Made by a program: the position numbers and the translations under genes
Notes under the pieces: generated by a model
Database searches by the model: none
Seen by the model: only the letters and a program-made list of their open reading frames with translations
What the model was told of the DNA's origin: nothing
NCBI RefSeq assembly: GCF_949628215.1
Contig: NC_134311.1
Coordinates: 18,910,582 to 18,974,581 of the forward strand
Direction: 5' to 3'
DNA from: Phalacrocorax aristotelis
Taxonomy: Eukaryota > Chordata > Aves > Suliformes > Phalacrocoracidae
Length of the DNA stretch: 64,000 nt
Shown here: positions 1 to 11,000 of the stretch, piece by piece
Position numbering within the stretch: the stretch's first letter is position 1
How the letters are laid out: every line of letters starts with the position of its first letter

Positions 1-814
1 CAGCTGCTAAGATAAGTACTGCTGATCTGGATTTCTTTCCAACAGAAGATGCAAGAAGAGATTGAAAGCTGAAGAAAACTTCCCAGAAGCACAAAATCCT
101 GCTAAGTTATTGACAGGGAAATTTCAAAAGGAGTGCAAAGAACATCTGGCAGCATGGTTTAGGTTTCCTCTTTCCCTAAATAATTGGAGCACTTTAATTA
201 AATTGCAATCTTGGCTGTATTTATCACTGGACTTTATGGATCCTTTCATCCTAGGGCCTTAAAGCAAATTATTTAAGTCACAAAATATCCCTCAGAGAAA
301 AACTGTCATTTTACTGGTAAGCAAAGAAACAGAGAACACAGAAATAGTCCACCGGCAAAACGACACAGGAAACTTTTAGCAGAGGGAGGGAGGAAGGAAG
401 CCTGGGGTCTCTTGGGGTCTCAGGCAGTGTGCAGTCAGCTGCAGCTTCTTTATGGAAACCAAGCTTCACTATAAGATACCATATCTGCTTTCTATTACTT
501 CAAAGCACTTTTACAGGAAAAGATTATTTCTAATATTGGAAATAAAAACTAAAATATGCATGTCCCTTTCCAAGGGCAAAAATACTTTCTTAAGCTTCTG
601 CAAATGTAGTGCTTGTGTGAGGCAAGGTCACTGTACAGTTTCTTCTGGTCTGTTTAAAAATATCTCACAGTTATAACCAAAGCAAACATATTGCCATCTC
701 TGAGGATTGGCCTCTTGAGTGCTTAGCTTGACATCACAAATAAAGTTTCCTCTAAATAAATAATAAAGTAAATAAAGTCGTGTTGACCTTTCTGAGTACT
801 AAAACCTTGCATTT
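1..814. other. Non-coding AT-rich stretch, no gene seen
   Basis: No domain-bearing frame is visible. The longest open frames are 66-74 codons and resemble nothing known. There is a short purine-rich patch near 380-400. An A/T-rich run at about 753-777 is built from AAATA-like units, so its several AATAAA strings are compositional and not good evidence of a poly(A) site. The stretch ends where the CR1 3' tail begins. Confidence 0.6.
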
Positions 815-858
815 TCACAGGATCACAAATAGTAGGGGTTGGAAGGGACCTCTGGAGA

Positions 859-1338
859 TCATCTCATCCAACCCCCCTGCTTGAGCAGGGACACCCAGAG
901 CAGGGGGCACAGGAACGCGTCCAGGCGGGTTTTGAATGTCTCCAGGGAAGGAGACTCCACACCCTCCCTGGGCAGCCTGTGCCACTGCTCTGGCACCCCC
1001 ACAGGAAAGGAGTGTTTTCTCATGTTTAGCTGGAACTTCCTGTGTTCCAGTTTGTGCCCATTGCCCCCTGACCTGCCTTTGGGCAACGCTGAAAAGAGCC
1101 TAGTCCCATCGTCCGGACACCCAACCTTTAGATATTTATAGGTATTTAGGAAATGCCCACTCAGTCTTCTCTTCTCCAGGCTGAACAAACCCAGGTCTCT
1201 CAGCCTTTCCTCATAAAGGAGATGCTCCAGTCCCCTGATCATCCTCGTAGCTCTCCGCTGGACTTGCTGAAGAAGGTCCCTGTCCTTCTTGAACTGGGGG
1301 GCCCAAAACTGGACACAGGACTGCAGATGTGGTCTCAC
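859..1338 (-). pseudogene. CR1 ORF2 C-terminal region
   Basis: A 159-codon frame covers the conserved C-terminus of CR1 ORF2 after the RT palm. It shows the CR1 hallmarks SCVQFWAPQFKKD, LLQQVQRRATRMIRGLEHL, YEERLRDLGLFSLEKRRLSG and WHRLPREGVESPSLETFKTR. It follows the RT frame with a frame change at about 1335. The 3' UTR and tail follow directly toward 815. Confidence 0.9.
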
Positions 1339-2314
1339 AGGGCAGAGTAGAGGGGGAGGATAGCCTCTCTCGACCTGTTGTCCACAATCCTTTTAATGCA
1401 CCCCAGGATACCATTGGCCTTCTTGGCCACAAGGGCACAGTGCTGCCTCATGGTCACCTTGTTGTCCACCAGCACTCCCAGGTCCTTCTCAACAGAGCTG
1501 CCTTCCAGTAGTTCAGCCCCCAGCCTGTACTGGTGCGTAGCGTTGTTCCTCCCCAGGTGGAGGACCTTGTACTTGTTCATGTTGAATTTCATCAGGTTCC
1601 CCTGGGCCCAGCTCTCCAGCCTGCCCAGGTCTCGTTGGATGGCACCACAGCCTTCTGGTGTATCAGCCACTCCTCCCAGCTTGGTATCGTCAGTGAACTT
1701 GCTGAGGTTACGCTCTATCCCGTCATCCAGGTCATTGGTGAATGTGTTGAACAGGACAGGACCCAGCACAGGCCCCAAGGGAACACTGCTAGTTATGGGC
1801 CTCCAACCAGACTCTGCCCCGTTGATCACGACCCTCTGAGTTCTGTTGCTGAGCCAGTTCTCAGTCCACCTCACTGTCCACTCATCCAGCCCACACTTCC
1901 TTAGCTTGCCTGTGAGGATGCTATGGGAGACAGTGTCGAACATCTTACTGAAGTCAAGATAGACAACATCCACTGCTCTCCCGTCATCGACCCGGCCAGT
2001 CACACCATCACAGAAGGCTATCAGGTTTGTCAAGCATGATCTTCCCTTGGTGTATCCATGTTTACTACTTCTGATAACCTTCTTGTCCTCTACATGCCTG
2101 GAGATGACCTCCGGATGAACTGCTCCATCATCTTTCCAGGGCTGGAGGTGAGGCTGACTGGCTTATAGTTCTCCACATCCTCCTTCTTGCCCTTTCTGAA
2201 GACTGGAGTGAGATTTGCTTTCCTCCTGTCCTGGGGCATCTCTTCTGTCCTCCACGACCTTTCAGAGATGATGCAGAGTGGCTCAGCAAGAACATCTGCC
2301 AGCTCCCTCAACAC
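1335..2314 (-). pseudogene. CR1 ORF2 reverse transcriptase domain, broken
   Basis: This is the RT that copies CR1 RNA at the nicked target. The fingers region (NLTPVFRKGKKEDVENYKPV, then SLTSSPGKMMEQ) lies at 2090-2314. The palm is in the 232-codon frame at 1335-2033. Motif A reads VYLDFSKMFDTVSH, with the catalytic Asp at 1953-1955. Motif B reads SSVPLGPVLGPVLF, where CR1 normally has PQGS; the Gln is Leu at 1776-1778. Motif C reads FTDDTKLGG in place of FADD, with both Asp codons kept at 1686-1691. A frame change separates 2090 from 2033. The family is certain; the enzyme is dead by frameshift and probably by the motif B change too. Confidence 0.93.
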
Positions 2315-2380
2315 TCACAGGTGCATCCCATCAGGGCCCATGGATTTGCGACGACCCAGTTTGCCTAAGTGATCTTTGAC

Positions 2381-2758
2381 CTAATCCTTCTCAACTGATG
2401 GTAAGTCTTCCTTTCTCCAGATTTGCCCTCTCTTCTCTCGGGGCTGGGATGCCTGAGGGCCAGACTTAGCAGTAAAGACTGAGGCAAAGAAGGCATTCAG
2501 TAACTCCGCCTTCTCTGCATCCTGCGTCACCAGGGCCCCTTCCTTATTCAGCAGCGGGCCCACTGTATCTCCAGTCTTCCTTTTACTGCTGGTGTATTGA
2601 AAGAAGCCTTTCCTGTTATATTTGACATCTGTTGCCAGATTTAATTCCAGGTGGGCCTTGGCCTTCCTCGTCGCATCTCTGCATACCCTGACAACATTCC
2701 TGTATTCCTCCCAAGTGGCCAGTCCCTTTTCCACATACTGTGAGCCTCCCTCTTCCAT
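2381..2758 (-). pseudogene. CR1 ORF2 linker between endonuclease and RT, fragment
   Basis: A 125-codon open frame reads through the segment joining the endonuclease to the reverse transcriptase in CR1 ORF2. Recognisable pieces are ATRKAKAHLELNLATDVKYN, then KAELLNAFFASVFTAKSG, a segment typical just before RT motifs in CR1 and related LINEs. The frame ends in a stop near 2381, and the next matching piece (LRELADVLAEPLCIISERSW) continues in another frame at 2090-2314. It has no independent function. Confidence 0.85.
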
Positions 2759-2893
2759 TTAAGTTTCTCTAGAAGCTCTTTGCTCATCCATGCAGGTCTC
2801 CTGGCTCCTCTGCCTGACTACTTCCTCCTGGGGATGCACCGATCTTGAGCTCAGAGGAAGTGGTCCTTGAATACTGTCCAGCTCTCTTGGACC

Positions 2894-3665
2894 TCACCTG
2901 TCTTCCAGAGCTCTAGCCCATGGGATTCCTCCTAGCAGGTCTCTGAAGAGGCCAAAGTTGGCCCTCTTGAAGTCCAAGGTTGTAATCCAACTTGTTGCCC
3001 TGCTTCTACCACACAGAATCCTGAGCTCCACCATTTCATGGTCACCGCAGCCAAGGCTACCTCCAACTCTCACATCCTCAACCAGCCCTTCCTCATTTGT
3101 TAGGATAAGGTCAAGCAGCACATCTTGCCTCGTTGGCTTCTCCACCACCTGTATCACAAAGTTGTCCTCGATGCTCTGCAGGAACCTTCTGGATTGTGCA
3201 TGGCTCGCCGTGTTGCTGTTCCAGCAAATATTGGGGTGGTTGAAGTTCCCCATGAGAACCAGGGCCTGTGATTGTGGGGCTACTTCCAGCTGTCTGTGGA
3301 AGGCTTCATCAACTTCCTCTTCTTGATCAGGTGGCCGGTAGCAAACACCCACAAGAGTGTTGCCCGTATTTGGCTGCCCCTTAATTTTTACCCACCAGCT
3401 CTCAACTTGTTCTCCTTCCACTGCAAGGCAGAGCTCAAGGCATTCCTGTTACTCCCTCAGACAAACAGAAACTCCCCTACCCTGCTTTGCTTGTCTGTGT
3501 CTCCTGAAAAGCCTGTAGCCATCCATGACCACATTCCAGTCATGCGAACTATCCCACCATATCTCTGTGACTGCAGTGAGATCGTGGTCCTGTGACCACA
3601 CACAGATTCTAGTTCCTCCTGTTTATTCCCCAGCATCTTCCCTGTGTCTCTCATGGAATTTACCA
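2894..3665 (-). pseudogene. CR1 ORF2 endonuclease domain, decayed
   Basis: This is the APE-like endonuclease that nicks target DNA for CR1 insertion. An open frame at 2894-3421 carries the middle and end of the domain: GVCYRPPDQEEEVDEAF, then LVLMGNFNHPNICW, then GCGDHEMVE. The N-terminal part (NKQEELES, then TEIWWDSSHDWNVVMDGYRLF) lies at about 3457-3650 but is split among frames. Two motif changes stand out. The usual GDFN is GNFN, with Asn at 3245-3247. The usual SDH is GDH, with Gly at 3044-3046 while the Asp and His codons at 3038-3043 remain. Family assignment is firm; loss of activity is inferred from the frame breaks and these changes. Confidence 0.9.
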
Positions 3666-4790
3666 TAGTTTTATTTCAGCAGTTTTCAGAGAGCCGTAAG
3701 ACCTCCTCTAACATGTTCCCTAACGAAGCTACCTGATGAGAAACTGTACAAATCATCCTAACCTTCTGAATCTCCCTGCAATGCTGTTTGCACTACCCTT
3801 CTCAGCCCCACTGAATTCTCTAATTGCTTCCTTTTATGACTAGCATTTTCCTGCCCTAGAGTTACTTCATGCAGATACACTGCTGTACTTCAAATGGTAT
3901 GACTATACTATTACTTTGCAAACACCACTTCTATGTTTGATTAAGTGTGGAGTGGAATTTAATGGAGGTGGTGGTTAAAGCAGTTTAGTTCTTACCCAAA
4001 GGGAAACTTTCTCAAAATGGAAGGTTGTCTTCATCGGATCCATCTCCAAAATGCTTTTCTTAATGAAAGGGAAAAAAATATGCCCCCTTCCTACCTAGAA
4101 CTCTATTATACTTAGGTTTAAAAAACAAACAAAAAAAAACGAACACAAAAATTAAAAAGGAATTCCTCGCTTGTATGCACAATGAAGCATGGTAAAATTA
4201 ATAATCCAGCTAGTATGCAAAATAGTCTTGAGCATGGACTTGCATCTGCCATTGAACCTCACATATCATTTAATGACTATCATGAGTATACTTGCAGAAA
4301 GGTGGTCAAGAATAGTTAACACACCCATACGGAAGGGCTATTCCAGCAGGTACTTCAGGGACTTGCTCTGCACTTTTGACTAACTTAGCTCTCCCCTATC
4401 CACTGCTTTCTTTCTCAGGAGCCTGTTGAAACTCATAAAACAATGGCTTTAAACTAACCAGAGAAAAAAAAAACAACCCAGCTGAGAAATGTCATAGATT
4501 TTTCCTTCAAAGTGCCATACGTCTGTGTATTTGTTGTGGTACCTCAGGTACTAGCAAGAGCCATCCTAAGGGATATTACCGCTGGGGTACAGCCAGAGAG
4601 ACGGTGTGGTCACTGTGACAGTGTTGTAACCTGTAGAGCACCAATGATGGCAACAGTGGTACCCCTCTGGCAGAGTTGAGTCTGGGCCCTCTGTGAGGAT
4701 CAAGACTGCCTCCAGCCACAGTTGATGATGTTGCCATGTTATCCTGTACCCAAGAAAGCCCTTTAAACGTCCTCTTGTCCCTTGATGCCG
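3666..4790. other. Non-coding spacer between CR1 and ERV LTR
   Basis: No gene or clear repeat was recognised. There is an A-rich run at about 4118-4160 and a run of ten A at 4464-4473. The part from about 4560 to 4790 is slightly more GC-rich and adjoins the LTR-like block starting at 4791. No primer-binding-site sequence was seen next to that border. Confidence 0.55.
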
Positions 4791-5309
4791 TGAAAAGCCG
4801 AAATCAGGACTCGATAGTCTGAACGACTATTAAGCAGGTACTCTTTACTGCAGCGCTGGATGCACAGGGCATCACTCCTCCTAGTGCGTGTGCCCGCACA
4901 GGGTGAGTTGCATAACTTGTACAAGCTTTTCATACATATTCATTAGTTTTCCAAGAAAATATATACATATTCATTCATTTTACCTAGAACTCATTATCAT
5001 ATGCAAATGTCCTTTGCGCATGCCTGTTGGTGGCTCCGGGTGGTCATCAGGGTCTCTGGATGAAGGATATACTCTTCCTCCCTGTGTCTGCTAGTTAACT
5101 TTTGCTTTCACGCAAACTCAGTTCTGAGATCACGTATGTACTGTCCTTGAGGGATGGTCTGTTCTGCTTTAGTGTTTGCTCTGCAGTTCCTTATCTTTAT
5201 GGTTCTGTACATCTGCGTTTTCTGAGGTCAAATGTCGTCATCGTAAATTTTTTAGGTGCTTCTTGTCTTGAAGCAACAAGTTTTAGTCACAACAGCTCTA
5301 ACTCTATCA
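4791..5309 (-). mobile_element. Probable old ERV LTR, minus strand, solo or fragment
   Basis: Read on the minus strand, the block ends in a segment typical of avian retroviral LTR 3' ends: a CATCCAGCGCTGCAGTAAAG stretch holding an AGTAAA-type polyadenylation variant (near 4843-4850), then ACCTGCTT, a TATCGAGTCCTGATTTCGGC stretch, and a terminal TTTTCA at 4791. The terminal CA fits an LTR edge. The far edge is placed at the TG at 5308-5309 but other TG positions are possible. I could not find a matching target duplication. No PBS, gag or pol sequence adjoins it, so it is called a solo or truncated LTR. The assignment rests on remembered similarity of the R/U5 part and is moderate. Confidence 0.55.
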
Positions 5310-7211
5310 CCCTTTGAAACTCCCACTTTAAAATCAAGGTGGCCAGTCTGACATCTTTCCTCCCCACCCTTCACCCTAGAACCCCAGTACATTTCTATAC
5401 CTGTTGTTGCTTTATGGTTGACTTTCCCTTTGGTTTGTCATCATCTGAAGCCAATTTAGGTTGTATGTGTTTCAGTAGTTTTTCCTGGGGGAGGAATTAA
5501 TGGCCAGAGGACAGCTGATGCTTTCTAGCAGTAAGAAGGCTTTTGTGTGTGTGACTAATGGGATACGGAGTGATGGGGGCATGCAGACTTCTTTCCTGTT
5601 CAGGGACTGAAAAATGCGATCATCTCAAACATATGGAATGGGAAATTTGAGCTGTAATACAGTAGTATTGAGTGTATATGGGTATAACACAGGACATATC
5701 TAGACAGATAGATACTCATGCATGCATATGAACATGCAGCACGTTATCTACATGAAAGAAAAAACCTTCAGCTTTAGGGAAGTCACTGAACGTACTAAAG
5801 GTGAACTTACTTTGGTGTGTAGTACCAGCTGTGCTAGGAACTGCAGCTCAGAAAAACTGTTTACACTGCTGTGGAACTGTCACACAAGAATTTTACCTCA
5901 AGGAAGAGGAAGAAACTGATTTCCTACAAAGGGGTTTGTAGGCAATGAGACCAAAAAAAAAAAAAAAAAGGCACTAGAAAGGTGCATATTCTGTTCTGTA
6001 GTTTCACAATAACAGCACAGCAAGAGGTTTTTTATGGCAAGCAACAGTAAAGGATTTCAAGAAAAAACCCTTACAGCATGACTGATGAAATGTGGCACTT
6101 CTGTTCACAAATTAATGCCTCCCGAATAAGAGAACTGTGCACGTGTTGGAGAGGAAAAAACAATGGAATAATAGGATAATGGAGAAAGGGGACTGGCATT
6201 ATCACGGTAACATCAAATGTGCTTCTCTTCTGTTCTCTTTAATTGGCAGAGCTAGTCTCAAAAACCCAAATAATCAAAACTGAGAACAAATTCAGCAATA
6301 GGGTCCATACCTGAATCAGTATAACTTGCACTGTGGCTGTCCCAGGATTACTTGATGTATCTTGACAAACAGATATTAAAGAGCAGTGGTGAGGAGCATG
6401 ACCATGAAATGGCTCTGTCGTCTGTGCTAGCCCACAACTTCCACCCCTGTGTCACTACCTGAGTCCTGCTATGTTTAACATTACTCAGTGCTTTATCCCT
6501 TTCAAAGGATAGCCGGGGACTTCAGTGAAATCACGTAGCTGCTAATGAGGGATAATTTAATGATGGGTCAATTTAAGCCCCAATGGAGCACTTGCATTTC
6601 ATGTCACAAGCTGTCTCCACTGGCCGGTGGCCTCAGCAGAAAGGTTGCTCACTGAGCAGAGGAGACCCGACGCAGGCTCGAAGCCCACCTCCATCGGTGC
6701 TGCTGGGCACAGAGCTAGGAAGAGTGGGAGTTCACCCTCCTGCGTTATTGCTCCTGTCTGCCCCTCTTGTAATGGAGCAGGAGGTCACAGTCCCCCCCAG
6801 TGTGCGCCCAGCATTCCGTCTCCAAGCCACTTCTGAACAGTTACCTCTCCTGCAGTCCCTGGCCAGGCAGCCTAGCTCCTCCAGGTATGGATGTGGCAGG
6901 GCAGCAGTGACCAGTCCTGCAGGGCTGGCGTCTGCCAAGCCCATCAGTGATGGGTGAGGAGACAAAGCTGGCTTTGTTCCCCTCCTGGGAAGCTGCCACA
7001 CTCTGTGCAGAGCTGTCACTGACAACTGGGTGCCAGAGAGTGTCTGTGAAGCCAGAGAGGGGATGACATGTCCTGGGACGGTGTGGGGTGCTGGGCTTGC
7101 AGAGCTGGTTCTGAGGACCAGCCCTTCTCTCATGTGAGCTGCTGGGGTTTAAAACCTCACTGGAGCAGAGCCATCACAGAGCTGTCTCAGAGCCGCCTCC
7201 CTCTTTACACC
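5310..7211. other. Non-coding stretch, including a GC-rich patch
   Basis: No recognisable gene. A run of 17 A lies at 5953-5969. From about 6580 to 7200 the DNA is GC-rich, which lengthens chance open frames on both strands (up to 124 and 133 codons, overlapping each other). None shows a domain. Confidence 0.5.
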
Positions 7212-7776
7212 CATGTTAACAAGTATCATCCAGAGGGACCTTGACAGTCTTGAGGAGTGGGCACATGTGAAATTCATGAAGGTCAAGACCAAGTGCAAGG
7301 TCCTGCACCTGGGTCAGGGCAAACCCTGATATCAACACCGGCTGGGGGGATGAAGGGATTGAGAGCAGCCCTGCAGAGAAGGGCTTGGGGATCCCGGTGG
7401 ATTAAAATTGGTCATGAGCCAACTATGTGCACTTGCAGCCCAGGCGGCCAACCGTATCCTGGGCTGCATCAAAATAAGCAGGGTGAGGGAGGTGATTCTG
7501 CCACTCCGCTCTGGTCTGGTAAGACCCTGCCTGGAGTGCTGCGTCCAGCTCTGGAGCCCTCAGCACAAGAAGGACATGAACTTGTTGGAGCAGGTCCAGA
7601 GGAGGGACATGAAAATGATGAGAAGGCTGGAACACCTCTGCTATGAAGAAAGGCTGAGGGAGTTGGGGCAGTCCATCCTGCAGAAGAGAAGGCACCAGGG
7701 ACACCTTATTGCAGCCTTTCAATATAGAAAGTGGACTTGTAAGAAAGACAGGGAGAGGCTTTTTACCAGTGCCTGA
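7212..7776 (+). pseudogene. CR1 ORF2 C-terminal remnant
   Basis: The coding relic includes KCKVLHLGQGKP followed by a stop (TGA at 7327-7329), then, after a frame change, the open frame at 7408-7776 with CALAAQAANRILGCIK, VREVILPLRSGLVRPCLECC, VQLWSPQHKKDMNLLEQVQR and YEERLRELG. These match the CR1 ORF2 segment after the catalytic palm, so no RT catalytic motif is present. It is a dead fragment. Confidence 0.88.
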
Positions 7777-8043
7777 CAAGGGGCAACAGTTTTAAAGTGA
7801 AAGAGAGTAGGTTTAGATTGGTTGTAGGGAAGAAACTTGTTATGAGGAAGGTAATGAGGCCCTGGAACAGGTTGCCCAGAGAAGCTGTGGATGCCCCATC
7901 CCTGGAACTGTTCAAGGTCAGGTTGATGGGGCTTTGAGCAACCTGATCTATTTGAAAGATGTCCTTGCCCATGGCAGGGAGGTTAGAATAGACAACTTTT
8001 GAAGGTCTCTTTCAACCCAAACCATTCTGTAATTCTGTGATTC
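7212..8043 (+). mobile_element. CR1 LINE, 5'-truncated 3' fragment
   Basis: This plus-strand copy starts inside the RT C-terminal part (IQRDLDSLEEWAHVKF) and runs to the CR1 3' end, where a GAAGGTCTCTTTCAACCC block is followed by the octamer-type tail ATTCTGTAATTCTGTGATTC at 8024-8043. The tail shape and the direct start inside ORF2 are the usual result of incomplete reverse transcription. It differs enough from the 0.8-3.7 kb element to suggest another CR1 subfamily. The 5' border is approximate. Confidence 0.93.
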
Positions 8044-11000
8044 AGGATGGAGACTGCCCTAAGCACTAGTGCCCTCTTGGTTTTGAGTTGCGTAAGTTGA
8101 CTTGTTCGTTTCTCCCACCAGTGCCTAGCACGGCAACTTCCTTCTGCTGATGCATGTAGCACCCTGATGTGGATGCTACAGACGTCTCCTGTCCAGGTCA
8201 CATAAATTACCACAAGTCACCCCAGCAGATCACACCAGCTTTGCCTCAGGTTGATGCCGACTTTCTTACTATGGTCAGCAGCAGATCTGTACTGACCTCT
8301 CATGACAAAAGCGCACTGACAGGACAGGCTGGGGAACTCTGGTCTGACACAGCTTATGCAAAACCCCAGCCAGCAGCAAACCTCCACCTAAGCTGGTGAT
8401 TTAAAGTATTAAAAACAAATTTACCTCGCAAAAAAGGCAGCTTCTCTTAAGATATTCAGCTGCTCTGCTAAGACAGCAAGAAGAGGTTGTAATGGTTATT
8501 TCGGTAAGCAATGAAAGCATCTGTGAGAGTGTGTTGACCATTAAGAGCTCAGCTGAACTCCTGGTCAGATTCAGGACAGTGTGTTCTCTTCCCTGGGACA
8601 GCAGATGATTGCTGTGGACAATTTCAGCTTTCCCAGGTTGCCTACTGCCAGTGCAGAGCATATGCTCCTACAACGCTTTTCACTAAGTGTGATAGCAGAG
8701 ATCATATTCTGCATGGAAACGCAGCAAGCACGCAGCAAAGACATGACAGCAGCACACCGCACTCTTGTTCGCAGCAGTGATCCAGCACTTGCTCACTCTT
8801 CTCGCCTTGGGTCAGAGTTTGTGAACGTGTGTTTACAGACAGTAAGCCCATGCTCAGTGGGGAAGCCAAGTGCCTAAGGCTTGTGTGGGTGGATGTCAGG
8901 GGCCTCAGATGCCCCTTCTGCTGGGTAGTTAGCATTGGCACGTAGAGGAAGGGCAGCTAATGCATCCACACTGCTATTTCCAACTGTATGACTACGGCTG
9001 TGTTCCTGAGGGAGATTAAGACTGCCCTTCTTTCTGCAAATCCTTAGCTGAGATCATCCACAGCTTTAGCACCTGTACTTCACCAGGGCCAAATCCCATC
9101 TTGCAAATAGGTTTATGATCAGTGCTTCCTTGACTGCTGCCATCTACAGCAAGTGTGCCATGGATGTGCTGGGGACCTCTGCAGCAAAAACATGGTTCTT
9201 CCCCAACCACATTGCAAAGCGGGGGCATGCACTGGATAGTTGGTTCTTCTCTGGGCAGTCACCAAAGGGACCTCTGCCCATGGTCCCCAGAGGATAAGTC
9301 CCAGGAGGACCCATGCAGGTGTGGTAGCCATCCTTTCTGCCAGCAGCCCCACTAAATCAAGGATGGCCAGAGCTTCCAGCCAAGGCTCCCCAGTGTGGTG
9401 CAGTCACACATGCAAAAGGCCTGGTGGCCTCCTCGGTGGTGCTGTCACATGACATGGTAGTGTCTGGGGCTGGTCCAGCTAGAAAGTTAAATACAAATAT
9501 AAAAAATTCTAGATGTGTTTGTAAGCATAGAGGATGACCTTCAGGATGCTTCAGTAAATGGGACTGCAATGCTCAAGGCTGTGCATGAGCAGCTGTTCAG
9601 CGCGTGATGGCCACATCAGCCCATGGAGCTGCCCGGGTCCAACTGTCAGTGCCTCCCGGGGCGCTTGGAGCAGAGCGTCTGCCTGGGGTGTCAGGGGCCT
9701 CTCAGGTGGGCACATGTGGAAAGGGACGCTGTGGGAAGTGCTGCAGATCTTCCTTGGTAAATGCATAAATGCAGCATGTGTCTGTGCTGTTTCTGCTGGG
9801 CCTTCATAGGGCATCTTTTCTGTACTTTCAAAATCATGCTGTGTAATACTCTAAGAAAAGTACTGCCCTGCCCTACTTGTTAATATATGCATTTCTAGAA
9901 GTTTTAAGAAAGTGGTTATATTCAATGCATTTTTCTCTTATTGCACCATGACTTTTTTTTTTTTTCTTCACTGAAAAGCCCTCAAACCTTGTATGTAGGT
10001 TTCTTAATGTTAAAACTAGATACTGAGTCAGCCTGACCCAGGATGATGGCTCTCGTGCCACTCAGTCGTGCATTATAGTGTGAGAAGGGGCTGAAGCTGA
10101 ATGGAAATGCATGTCTGTGTTTTCTTGTCTTTCCTCAAGTGTGACTCCCTTCTGCCCCCTCCCACCCCGCGAATAAAAAAATTAGGAGGTATACTTTTGA
10201 CTTGAAAAGCCAGCCTTGGCAGATAGTTTTAGTACCATGGTCTGGCAGACCTCCTGTGCCTTTTGCAAAGGAGAAAAAACAACACCACTTTGTGTAATTT
10301 GAGAAATATGCATACTGATCCAGATTGAGTTTGACCTGGATGGCATGCTCCTGCCTACCTCACTGGCTTGGTTTCTACCAAGCCAGGCTCCCATTGTTCA
10401 GGAGCTGCCCTAACCCCCTTTCTCCAGGAGTACCTCAGGCACTTAGGTGGAAGCTAGGTCAGCCAAATCTGGGGAAAAAGATAAAAACTTTTGTCTGAGT
10501 AAAAATGTGGAAACACTGCATTTTAAAATGAAACTTCTCTGCTTAAGCAGTGTCTGTCCTGGCACTTCTGTTAAAGCGGGGCCGAAATGACTTCCCAGAT
10601 TTGGAGGTTTGGATTTCCCAATCTCTGTTTGCTGAGAATTGACTAAGAAGTTTTGCCAAGTTCTAGTCACAAGATCCAAATGCAATGCCATCCAGAGCTG
10701 ATGAGCGTTGCTTCTGCCTATAAACTTTTATTCTCCTGGTGCTTTGCTTTCACATTTGCCGTGGTTCACAGTTTGAGATATCGAGAAGGTAAGTAGTTTG
10801 TGGAGAGTTCTTCAAAGAGGAAATGCACAAGGTGCTCTTTCACACACATGACTTCAGGGATTTTTTTTTTTAAGTGCCTTACATAACCCACACCAAAATC
10901 GTTTGCCATTAATGTGTTATCTTTTTGCCTTAGTACAGAAAAATAGTACCATCAACTTTTCACAGGGGCCATGTTTGCTTGTTGCTCTGACTGTTGCTTT

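Larger units (their letters stand above)
815..3665 (-). mobile_element. CR1 LINE, near-complete ORF2 plus 3' tail, 5'-truncated and decayed
   Basis: The 3' end lies at the low coordinate. On the minus strand it ends with the CR1 signature: a block reading GATCTCCAGAGGTCCCTTCC, then a degenerate octamer tail (TATTTGTGATCCTGTGA). Upstream on the minus strand come, in order, an APE-type endonuclease, a linker, a reverse transcriptase and the CR1 C-terminal region, spread over several frames. CR1 elements usually lose their 5' end during target-primed reverse transcription. This copy starts close to the beginning of ORF2, so about 2.85 kb survives, which is long for a CR1. Frameshifts, stops and changed motif residues show it cannot move. 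CR1 makes no clear target duplication, so the 5' border is placed where endonuclease similarity fades and is approximate. Confidence 0.95.

Noticed and set aside
752-777. Several AATAAA strings
   Set aside because: They arise from an AAATA-like simple repeat with no transcript evidence.
1378-1904. Plus-strand frames of 153 and 123 codons inside the CR1
   Set aside because: They are antisense shadows of the CR1 reverse transcriptase.
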